Assembly: GCA_002340325.1 (NCBI GenBank)
Contig: DDLV01000027.1
Location: 1 to 59,756, forward strand
Direction: 5' to 3'
DNA length: 59,756 nucleotides
Origin: Glaciecola sp. UBA2563
GTDB taxonomy: Bacteria > Pseudomonadota > Gammaproteobacteria > Enterobacterales > Alteromonadaceae
Under the pieces are notes generated by a model. The model had not been told where the DNA came from, did not search any database, and worked only from the letters and a program-made list of their open reading frames with translations. Position 1 is the stretch's first letter. Each line of letters begins with the position of its first letter. The position numbers were made by a program, and so were the translations under genes. Below, one piece after another: positions 46,312 through 53,980 of the stretch.

Positions 46312-46354
46312 TTGACTTAACGTTGGGCTTACATATAATTAACATATTTATATG
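46312..46354 (+). promoter_or_regulatory. Sigma70-like promoter and palindromic operator candidate upstream of GH36
   Basis: TTGACT (46312-46317), 16-base spacer, perfect TATAAT (46334-46339). The palindrome CATATttATATG (46343-46354) sits immediately after the -10, where a bound repressor would block initiation. The 11-mer aacatatttat (46341-46351) recurs at 49381-49391 before the GlpD-like gene. The local regulator is the FadR-type protein encoded at 48633. The motif is AT-rich, so chance is possible. Confidence 0.55.
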
Positions 46355-46429
46355 ATTAATAATGCAAGTTGTAAATGTTTTTAAACAATAATGACGTAAA
46401 AGCGTAGTAAACCTGAACTCTCGATAAGG

Positions 46430-48628
46430 ATGCAGACAGATAGCATGCAGCAGAAGAGCACGCATAAAAACACGATAGAAACCAAGTTTACGCAAGACAG
46501 TACTTTAGATTTGATTCATCTATACACAGAATTTGTCAGTGTTGTAATTGATTGCAATAAGGCGCAGCCAGTGATTATATATTTTGGAGACGCCATATCA
46601 CCTGATGCGGCTCTAGATGAAATGTTAATGCTATCAACTCGCCAAGAAGCCAAATGTTCACTCTCTGAAGAAGTACCAATAAGCCTTACGCCAACACGTG
46701 GCAGCGGATTCACCGGTAATCCGGGTGTTCAACTGTCGGGTGCACCCAACGCCTGGTCGGTTTCACCTACATTGGCATCTGTCGCTAGAGAAGGCAACCA
46801 TGCTGTCACGTTCATATCTACTGATCCTATCCGACATATAACACTTCATCACAGCTTAATACTGTGTCCAGACACTCATATACTCGCTGCATCCACAGCG
46901 CTTATAAATCAGTCTGACGAAAGCGTTAATGTACTCGACCTATCATCACTAACCATTCCTCTTCCGCTTGGGATGGATACCCTTATGTCATTTGAAGGCC
47001 GATGGTCTATGGAGTTTCAAACCCGCACCATTGATTTATTTTTAGGTGCTTTCGTAAGGGAAAACCGCAAAGGTAAAACCTCTCATGACAACTTTCCTGG
47101 CGTGATTGTTCACGAAAAAGCAACCAGAGAGAACGACGGAGAGTGCTATGGTTTTCACTTAGGATGGAGTGGAAATCACCGCACTCGCGTCGAGCTGTTA
47201 CCGGAAAGGCGAACCTATGTGCAAATGGGTGAGCTTTTGAGTCAAGACGAAATGCATCTCGCACCCGGGGACAGTTATACGACGCCAACACTTTATGTCA
47301 GTTATTCGGCGAGCGGTTTTAACCGCATGTCTAGACAGTTTCATAACTATATCAGACAACATATCTTATCTGACCGAATAGTATCGACACCACGCCCTGT
47401 CCACTACAACACCTGGGAAGGCATTTATTTCGATCATGACGTAGAGCTGTTAAAGCATTTTGCAGATGTTATGGCCGAGCTTGGTGCAGAACGGTTTGTA
47501 CTTGATGATGGATGGTTTAAAGGTCGTCGGCATGAAAAAGCAGGGTTAGGTGACTGGCAAGTTGATTCAAACATTTACCCAGAAGGACTGTCTCCATTAA
47601 TTCAACATGTTATCAATAATGGCATGCAATTCGGTATTTGGTTCGAGCCTGAAATGGTTAATCCCGACAGTGATTTATATCATAAACATCCGGATTGGGT
47701 TCTGCATTGTGAAGGCACGCCTCAGCTAGGGTTTCGGCATCAGTATGTATTGGATTTGTCGCGTTCAGAGGTAACTGAGAATTTGTATTCTCAGATTGCC
47801 ACCATCCTGCAAGAATATCCCGATATTTCATATATTAAATGGGATATGAATCGAGACATTAACCATACCGGGAGTGCTGACGGACAGAGCGTTATCCACG
47901 CACAAACGAAGGCCGTATACGCGCTGATCGCGCGACTTAAAGCTGCTTTCCCAGGGCTTGATATTGAAAGCTGTTCATCCGGTGGTGCGCGCATTGACCT
48001 TGGCATCTTATCTTGTACAGACAGGTTTTGGACGTCTGATTCTAACGATGCATTAGATCGATTATGGATACAAAGAGGGTGTTCGTATTTCTTCCCGCTA
48101 TTGATAACGGGCACGCATATTGGACCAAGAGATTGTCATATCACAGGCAGAAAACTCTCTATGCAAACGCGGATTGCCACATCATTGTTTGGCAGTATGG
48201 GCATGGAAATGAACCCAACTGAATTAGATGATAATGACAAGAAACTTCTTATATCAGGACTAAAGTTTTATAAAGCGCATCGCGATTTGATTCACAACGG
48301 CGATTACTATCGTTATGATACTGACGACGAGTCAATTGATTTTGCCATTATTGACCCAAACAAATCCTCTGCGTTGTTTTCCCACCATAGCATCATTGAA
48401 AGCCGTAGAACGATGCCGAAAGTGCTTAAGTTTATCGGATTAGATCCGAAAGCTAGATACACAGTAGAAAAAGTGTGGCCAGAAGTCCTCGATGAATACA
48501 GCCCATCGGTAATACAGATGGCTGATGGGCAGACGTTTAGCGCAGAGCTACTAATGAAACACGGCATGCAACTGCCGATTTTGATGCCACAAACCAGTAT
48601 AGTATTTAAGCTTACTAAACAAGGATAA
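46430..48628 (+). CDS. Alpha-galactosidase, glycoside hydrolase family 36
   Basis: A 732-residue GH36 enzyme, the full length for the bacterial RafA/AgaR-type group. The barrel shows VLDDGWFKGRRHEKAGLGDW, the nucleophile Asp in YIKWDMNRDINHTG, and ESCSSGGARIDLGILSCTDR followed by the acid/base Asp in WTSDSNDALDR. It has no signal peptide and would act in the cytoplasm on alpha-galactosides such as melibiose-type sugars. The start is uncertain between 46430 and the ATG at 46445; aagg sits right before the first. It heads an operon with the GntR regulator 4 bp downstream. Confidence 0.93.
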   Translation: MQTDSMQQKSTHKNTIETKFTQDSTLDLIHLYTEFVSVVIDCNKAQPVIIYFGDAISPDAALDEMLMLSTRQEAKCSLSEEVPISLTPTRGSGFTGNPGVQLSGAPNAWSVSPTLASVAREGNHAVTFISTDPIRHITLHHSLILCPDTHILAASTALINQSDESVNVLDLSSLTIPLPLGMDTLMSFEGRWSMEFQTRTIDLFLGAFVRENRKGKTSHDNFPGVIVHEKATRENDGECYGFHLGWSGNHRTRVELLPERRTYVQMGELLSQDEMHLAPGDSYTTPTLYVSYSASGFNRMSRQFHNYIRQHILSDRIVSTPRPVHYNTWEGIYFDHDVELLKHFADVMAELGAERFVLDDGWFKGRRHEKAGLGDWQVDSNIYPEGLSPLIQHVINNGMQFGIWFEPEMVNPDSDLYHKHPDWVLHCEGTPQLGFRHQYVLDLSRSEVTENLYSQIATILQEYPDISYIKWDMNRDINHTGSADGQSVIHAQTKAVYALIARLKAAFPGLDIESCSSGGARIDLGILSCTDRFWTSDSNDALDRLWIQRGCSYFFPLLITGTHIGPRDCHITGRKLSMQTRIATSLFGSMGMEMNPTELDDNDKKLLISGLKFYKAHRDLIHNGDYYRYDTDDESIDFAIIDPNKSSALFSHHSIIESRRTMPKVLKFIGLDPKARYTVEKVWPEVLDEYSPSVIQMADGQTFSAELLMKHGMQLPILMPQTSIVFKLTKQG

Positions 48629-48632
48629 CAGG

Positions 48633-49319
48633 TTGAATAGAAACCTTACCTTCCAATTGACGCATGAGCTTGGCTCGGAGATCGTCAAAGGTACATACCC
48701 TAGCGGTGCAATAATGCCGTCTGAAGCCGTAATATCAGAGCGATATGACGTCAGCCGAAGCTCTACGCGAGAAGCGGTTAAAATGCTTTCAGCAAAAGGC
48801 CTTATAAGCTCGAGACCGCGACAGGGTATCCGGGTGGAAGATGAGACAAAATGGAACCTATTTGATCCGGATGTTTTAAACTGGATCCTACAATCAAAAC
48901 CATCACTTCAATTGTTGCGAGAATTTACTCAAGTTCGCTATGCCATAGAGCCTGTCGCGGCAAAGCTTGCCGCAGAAAACGCAGACGAAACAAACATTCA
49001 AGAATTGGAGTCTGCACTGCACCGAATCGCTGAAGCGCAAATGGGACTTGATGACCAGTTGGACGCACATATCAGCTTTTTGAACGCTATTTTAAATGCT
49101 AGCGGAAATCGCTTTTTCATCCAGTTAACACAATTTGTAAGTGCTGCTTTGCGCGTTAGCATTCGATATGTAAATACCGCGATGAATGTAGATAATACTG
49201 ATATCACATTTCACGAAAAGGTATTCAACGCCATCAAGAGCGGAAATGGCGACGATGCATTCGCATTAACAGAGCACATTTTAAGCGACGCCTTATCGGT
49301 AATTGAAGATAAAATGTAG
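48633..49319 (+). CDS. FadR-type (FCD) GntR-family transcriptional regulator
   Basis: A 228-residue regulator. The N-terminal winged helix-turn-helix contains YPSGAIMPSEAVISERYDVS then RSSTREAVKMLSAKGLI, the GntR hallmark. The C-terminal FCD ligand domain follows, with His residues (LDAHISFLNAIL and TFHEKVFNAI) in the positions that bind metal and effector in this class. The start is TTG with aagga seven bases upstream. It is 4 bp after the alpha-galactosidase, so it is the likely local repressor; galactose or a derivative could be the inducer. Confidence 0.9.
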   Translation: MNRNLTFQLTHELGSEIVKGTYPSGAIMPSEAVISERYDVSRSSTREAVKMLSAKGLISSRPRQGIRVEDETKWNLFDPDVLNWILQSKPSLQLLREFTQVRYAIEPVAAKLAAENADETNIQELESALHRIAEAQMGLDDQLDAHISFLNAILNASGNRFFIQLTQFVSAALRVSIRYVNTAMNVDNTDITFHEKVFNAIKSGNGDDAFALTEHILSDALSVIEDKM

Positions 49320-49364
49320 TGTTGGCTGATGTCCAGACACACGCTTAAAATAGTGATGTAAACA

Positions 49365-49394
49365 TTGGACTTCTCTAATAAACATATTTATCAT
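49365..49394 (+). promoter_or_regulatory. Promoter and shared motif upstream of the GlpD-like gene
   Basis: TTGGAC (49365-49370), 18-base spacer, TATCAT (49389-49394). The 11-mer aacatatttat (49381-49391) overlaps the -10 and is identical to the one next to the GH36 promoter, which suggests one regulator controls both units. The second half of the palindrome is degenerate here. Confidence 0.45.
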
Positions 49395-49424
49395 ACAATT
49401 AAAAAATAGAGGTGTGAGGGTGTC

Positions 49425-51029
49425 ATGCAACTCAGAGACACAAATGTCGACAAGATGCAGCAGGGCGTATACGATGTTCTGATTATTGGTGCCGGTATTA
49501 ACGGGGCTGTGTCGGCTGCGTCACTATCACGAAAAGGCGTAAAAGTAGCGCTCATCGATAAAGCTGATTTCGCATCTGAAACATCCTCAAACAGCTCCAA
49601 CCTTGCTTGGGGTGGCATCAAGTATCTAGAAAACCACGAATACTTCTTAGTCAATAAACTATGTAAAAGCCGCAACCACCTGATGCGCAGTTACCCTTCA
49701 ACGGTAAAAGAAATTCGTTTTTTAACAACGCTACAAAAGGGATTTAGGTTTCCCGCTTGGTTTGTTTATTTCGGCACGCTTGTCTACTGGATTATGGGCC
49801 GTTTTTTTACAATGCGCCCTATCTTTTTAAAACCCAACACCATCAAAAGTCTGGAGCCAGCGATCGAAGTTAATTCATCGCAAGGTGGTTTTGAATATTC
49901 CGATGCGTTTTTACATGACAATGATGCAAGGTTTGTTTTTAACTTCATTCGAACCGCCATGGACAACGGTGCATGTATTGCTAATTACGTTTGTGCTAAT
50001 GGAAGTGAAAGAACCGATGACACATGGACCACCCAAGCTTACGATAGCGAAAATGATAAACACTTTGAAATTCGTTCTAAAGTCATTATTAACGCTTGCG
50101 GCCCTTATGTTGATGAATACAACCAAATAAACAAACAAGAAACCGAGCATCAACATGCGTTTTCAAAAGGCGTACATTTGATTGTGCGTAAACTGACCAG
50201 TGTTGATAAGGTACTCGCGTTTTTTGCTTCTGATGGGCGCCTATTTTTTGTTATTCCAATGGGACAGCGAACCTGTATTGGAACAACTGACGATAAAGTG
50301 ATGTCGCCTGAAACGTCTGTGACTGAAGCTGATCGCGATTTTATCTTAGATAATGTAAACGCGCTTTTGTCACTAGAACAACCGCTAACGCGAGACGATA
50401 TTATTTCAGAAAGATGCGGTGTTAGACCACTTGCAGTCAAGGACACCAAGAGTGATGAAGACTGGGTTGCACTCTCGAGAAAACATGCAATAGACATAAA
50501 CCAAACACAAAACCACCTTAGTATCTTTGGAGGAAAGCTAACGGACTGTCTGAATGTTGGCGAAGAGGTGGCCAATATCATTTCATCATTAGGCGTTACA
50601 ATTCCATATCCGAGCGCCATTTGGTACGGAGAGTCTGATGATAAAATCAAACAGGAATTTGAATATCGCGCCAAACTGATCAATTTAGATGCGATGACCC
50701 CCGCTTATTCATCGGAAAAACTAACCACTCGCTTGTGGCGACGCTATGACATGCACGCGTTGCAAATATTAGACGAAATACAACGAGATGCATCGCAAGC
50801 AGAACAGCTGATGGAAAATGCAGAATACATTCGAGCGGAATTACATTACGCTGCAAGGCGAGAAATGATAACTAATCTTGAAGACTTCCTGCGACGCCGA
50901 TCAAAGATTGAGATGGTCTTGAGAAAGCGCGAAATTATCGGTACCAAAGGTATAAAAGAGGCTTGTTCGATTTTATTTGGAGATAAAGCTGAACAAAAAT
51001 TACAAGAATATATTGAGCAATGCGCCTAA
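49425..51029 (+). CDS. GlpD-like FAD-dependent glycerol-3-phosphate dehydrogenase
   Basis: A 534-residue flavoprotein. The FAD-binding motif is DVLIIGAGINGAVSAASLSR, followed by DKADFASETSSNSSNLAWGG, the GlpD/GlpA signature region, and the late LSIFGGKLTDCLNVGEEVA. The length fits aerobic GlpD, a membrane-associated enzyme that oxidises glycerol-3-phosphate to dihydroxyacetone phosphate and passes electrons to quinone. Its place between galactosidases and galT/galK is unusual and may mean the substrates release glycerol. No glpK is in the window. A related sugar-alcohol phosphate could be the real substrate. Confidence 0.8.
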   Translation: MQLRDTNVDKMQQGVYDVLIIGAGINGAVSAASLSRKGVKVALIDKADFASETSSNSSNLAWGGIKYLENHEYFLVNKLCKSRNHLMRSYPSTVKEIRFLTTLQKGFRFPAWFVYFGTLVYWIMGRFFTMRPIFLKPNTIKSLEPAIEVNSSQGGFEYSDAFLHDNDARFVFNFIRTAMDNGACIANYVCANGSERTDDTWTTQAYDSENDKHFEIRSKVIINACGPYVDEYNQINKQETEHQHAFSKGVHLIVRKLTSVDKVLAFFASDGRLFFVIPMGQRTCIGTTDDKVMSPETSVTEADRDFILDNVNALLSLEQPLTRDDIISERCGVRPLAVKDTKSDEDWVALSRKHAIDINQTQNHLSIFGGKLTDCLNVGEEVANIISSLGVTIPYPSAIWYGESDDKIKQEFEYRAKLINLDAMTPAYSSEKLTTRLWRRYDMHALQILDEIQRDASQAEQLMENAEYIRAELHYAARREMITNLEDFLRRRSKIEMVLRKREIIGTKGIKEACSILFGDKAEQKLQEYIEQCA

Positions 51030-51127
51030 ATGATTTACACGGACTTGTCTCAAAGTTTTATGAATTCATGAGTATCGTTTGGGTGGGGATACAGTTAAAG
51101 TTAAGTAGGAAACGCTCTATGCAATAA

Positions 51128-51234
51128 AATGTAGGCCATAATAAAGACGCTCAAGCACACTCCTCGACACGAAGTGGATGTGACGCTTGGCAAAAAACAT
51201 CCGTGTTTTTTGACACTTTATTATGGCCTACATT
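51128..51234 (-). repeat. Palindromic repeat family, copy D
   Basis: Main arms of 19 bp (51128-51146 and 51216-51234) are perfect complements but unrelated in sequence to the arms of copy C. An inner 8-bp stem, caaaaaac (51191-51198) and gttttttg (51205-51212), closes a hexaloop that reads ACGGAT on the minus strand. Also on the minus strand, ccaagcgtc, a mini-stem cac-ttc-gtg, gtcgaggagtg and agcgtc match copy C. Imperfect complementarity continues outward to about 51080 and 51290. The flanking genes are on the plus strand, so the GGA loop faces the antisense strand. Confidence 0.8.
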
Positions 51235-51314
51235 CCATTACAAACGCGTTTTCAAACTCAACTTAAACCGTATTCCTACCCTCTGGATAGAGTTAAAAAG
51301 CTAACGGGTTTTTA

Positions 51315-52370
51315 ATGAATTACCACACAACCACACATCGGCGCAAAAACATCCTTACCGGAGACTGGGTATTGGTGTCCCCGCACCGCAACAATCGGCC
51401 TTGGTCAGGCGCGACTGAAGAAAGTACTGTCGTACCACTACCTTCTTATGATGAAAACTGTCCGCTTTGCCCCGGCAATACCCGTGCTAATGGCGAAAAA
51501 AACCCAAACTACACCGACACATTTGTTTTTGTGAATGACTTTGGCGCATTAACGCCTTTACAAGCAAAAGATGAGGCAACACTATCTGATAACGGCTCAA
51601 ATTCAGCATTATTTGCATCGGAGCCAGCAGCAGGTGAATGCAGAGTGATTTGCTTCTCACCTGATCATAATCGCACTTTGCCTGAACTATCTGAATTGGA
51701 AATTCTCGCTGTCGTAGACTGCTGGCAACAAAACTACAACCAATTGTCGGCAAAGTATAAATGTGTGCATATCTTTGAAAACAAGGGGGCGATTATGGGA
51801 TGCTCTCAACCCCATCCGCACGGTCAAATTTGGGCGCATAATCACTTATCAACAGAAATAGAAAAGAAACTCTCCAGTTTCAGAAATTATTCTAATACCC
51901 ACGATACGTGTCTCCTAAATGATTATGTAAATGCTGAAATAGACGATGGCTCCCGCGTAGTGGTTAAAAATGACGATTGGTTGGTAATTGTACCTTACTG
52001 GGCAGCGTGGCCCTTTGAAACACTGTTAGTGTGTCGAAGAGACGTTGCACATTTTGGTCAGCTAGATGAAAATACTAAACGCTCGCTCGCCGCTATTATT
52101 CAGCAATTAACCATAAAATACGACAACGTCTTTAACTGCAGCTTTCCATATTCCATGGGTTGGCATAATGCTCCAAAGCCATTGGACAATCATGATATAT
52201 GGCGATTGCATGCGCATTTTTATCCTCCGTTATTAAGGTCAGCGACAATTAAAAAGTTTATGGTCGGATATGAAATGCTCGCTGAAAGTCAACGAGACCT
52301 GACCGCCGAAACCGCTGCAGACATCCTGCGAAACGCCAGTAACATTCACTATAAGCAAAGTGGAGCGTAA
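51315..52370 (+). CDS. galT: Galactose-1-phosphate uridylyltransferase
   Basis: The second Leloir enzyme: swaps galactose-1-phosphate with UDP-glucose. The 351-residue protein has the HIT-like active site MGCSQPHPHGQIWA with the nucleophilic His in HPH. Also present are RKNILTGDWVLVSPHRNNRP, the zinc-site Cys pair CPLCPG and the late FYPPLLRS region. It starts the galT-galK pair, with galK 3 bp downstream. The preceding 285-bp gap contains repeat copy D; galT may have its own promoter beyond it, but none was convincingly found. Confidence 0.95.
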   Translation: MNYHTTTHRRKNILTGDWVLVSPHRNNRPWSGATEESTVVPLPSYDENCPLCPGNTRANGEKNPNYTDTFVFVNDFGALTPLQAKDEATLSDNGSNSALFASEPAAGECRVICFSPDHNRTLPELSELEILAVVDCWQQNYNQLSAKYKCVHIFENKGAIMGCSQPHPHGQIWAHNHLSTEIEKKLSSFRNYSNTHDTCLLNDYVNAEIDDGSRVVVKNDDWLVIVPYWAAWPFETLLVCRRDVAHFGQLDENTKRSLAAIIQQLTIKYDNVFNCSFPYSMGWHNAPKPLDNHDIWRLHAHFYPPLLRSATIKKFMVGYEMLAESQRDLTAETAADILRNASNIHYKQSGA

Positions 52371-52373
52371 ACA

Positions 52374-53522
52374 TTGAGTAAAAATGACTTATCTAGCGCA
52401 TTCTTTGAAACATATGGCGTTCGCCCAGAGGCGATTTCAAGTGCGCCCGGTCGAGTAAACATAATTGGTGAATTCACAGATTATAACGATGGATTTGTTC
52501 TACCGTGTGCGCTCGAATTTAGAACGCGCGTCGCGTACAAAAAGCGCAAAGATAATACGGTCGTGGTTCATTCGCTGCAATATTCAGGTGAACGAGATTC
52601 TTTTTCAACAGATGGAAACATCGAGCAAGGTCAAAATCAGTGGGGAAACTACGTTCGCGCTGTGGTGTTTGCGTTGAAATCAAGAGGTTCCAGCGTTGGT
52701 GGTGCTGACTTGATGATTGACAGTAACGTGCCGCAAGGTGCAGGGTTGTCTAGCTCTGCGGCGTTGGAAGTTGCCGTTGGTGGCGCGTTTAATACCGCAT
52801 ATGATTTGGGCTACACGAATACAGATCTTGCACTCATCGGTCAGTATGCCGAAAACGAATTCATGGATTGTCAATGTGGGATTATGGACCAGCTTGTATC
52901 GGCGAATGGACGAGAAGATAATGCACTGTTTATCGATTGCCGAGACCTCTCCACCCAGCTTGTAGCAATGCCAAGTGAACTGACACTACTTATCATCAAT
53001 TCAAACTACCCAAGGAAACTCGTAGATAGCGAATATAATCAGCGTCGCGAAGACTGTCAGTCAGCTGCGTTAGCCATGCAAGTCCCTACCCTCCGAGAGG
53101 CGACCATAGAAATGCTAGAAAACGCAAAAAATTCGCTATCGAATAATCAATACCGCCGCGCAAAACATGTGATAACTGAAAATCAGCGAGTGCTAGATGC
53201 AATGACCGCTCTTAATAATGGTTCTGTTGACTCGTTAAGTCGGATAATGGCGGCTTCGCACACATCCCTGAAGGAAGATTTTGAGGTGACAGTGCCGGCA
53301 ACAGACTGGATCGTGGAACAATGCTCAGCGATTATTGGCAATCAAGGTGCGGTACGCCAAACTGGCGGTGGGTTTGGTGGCGCCGTTGTATGCTTTTGCA
53401 AGGCTGATAAAGTCAATGATATACAAAGCGTCATGGACAAAGAGTATCCATTAGCCATGTCATTAAAAGTAGATATTTTTCAATGTGTCGCGGGGGATGG
53501 ACTTAAAATAGCATTTCAGTGA
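52374..53522 (+). CDS. galK: Galactokinase, with His-to-Phe change in the signature motif
   Basis: The first Leloir enzyme, a GHMP-family kinase of 382 residues, normal length. Motif 1 reads APGRVNIIGEFTDYNDGFVL, where almost all galactokinases have His in place of Phe34. The ATP loop VPQGAGLSSSAALEVAVGGA, CGIMDQLVSANG and the C-terminal QTGGGFGGAVVCF are intact. The start is TTG with ggag upstream, directly after the galT stop. The codon for Phe34 (TTC, 52473-52475) is unambiguous. The enzyme is probably active but may have altered sugar binding. Confidence 0.93.
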   Translation: MSKNDLSSAFFETYGVRPEAISSAPGRVNIIGEFTDYNDGFVLPCALEFRTRVAYKKRKDNTVVVHSLQYSGERDSFSTDGNIEQGQNQWGNYVRAVVFALKSRGSSVGGADLMIDSNVPQGAGLSSSAALEVAVGGAFNTAYDLGYTNTDLALIGQYAENEFMDCQCGIMDQLVSANGREDNALFIDCRDLSTQLVAMPSELTLLIINSNYPRKLVDSEYNQRREDCQSAALAMQVPTLREATIEMLENAKNSLSNNQYRRAKHVITENQRVLDAMTALNNGSVDSLSRIMAASHTSLKEDFEVTVPATDWIVEQCSAIIGNQGAVRQTGGGFGGAVVCFCKADKVNDIQSVMDKEYPLAMSLKVDIFQCVAGDGLKIAFQ

Positions 53523-53980
53523 AGGAATTGAATGGCTTTGGTCGCCACATGGCGATGCTTAACGCAGTTAAAAGTTCGGTAAAAAGTGCACCTAAATAAT
53601 TTGTAACATTATGGCGAACCCCAGTGTTTATAGGCCTATTCGCCAGATTTAACGGCCATACCATCGAGAATTTCTTGACTTATTGCAAAACCTCAATAAT
53701 CTTTACATTTAGGATAATCCTTTGTGCGCTATACCAATAATAAAATTGATGGACTAAGACAACGCGTTCTGGGTACTTCTACATCTCACAGTTCTGCGAC
53801 TTATCGTCCAAAAGGTGAATTCATTCTACCTCCAATCATTCTTGGGTTTTTAATAACAAAGTACAAGTGGATCCCTGACTCGCATCGCCATTATTGATTA
53901 ATCTCATCTGTACACTTTTGATTAAGAAGCTGTGGCCGTGCGTGTGTAAACTTATAAAAAATAATACCAGGAGAACGACC
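53523..53980. other. Intergenic region galK-TBDR, with a possible small ORF
   Basis: A 458-bp stretch. Apart from the small frame at 53724-53897, I see no strong hairpin, repeat-family copy or clear promoter. A good ribosome binding site (aggag, 53969-53973) at its end fixes the TBDR start. Confidence 0.4.
53724..53897 (+). CDS. Possible small membrane peptide (57 residues)
   Basis: A GTG start with agga nine bases upstream opens a 57-codon frame ending in TGA at 53895-53897. The product starts MRYTNNKIDGLRQR and has one hydrophobic segment (EFILPPIILGFLITKYKWIP). Amino-acid content looks protein-like, but no family is recognised and short frames of this size occur by chance. It would lie between galK and the TBDR on the same strand. 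Confidence 0.25.
   Translation: MRYTNNKIDGLRQRVLGTSTSHSSATYRPKGEFILPPIILGFLITKYKWIPDSHRHY

Noticed and set aside
50150..50683. 177-codon open frame antisense to the GlpD-like gene
   Set aside because: It lies entirely within a strongly supported coding gene, has no ribosome binding site and its translation is low-complexity (Ser-rich), as expected of a shadow frame.
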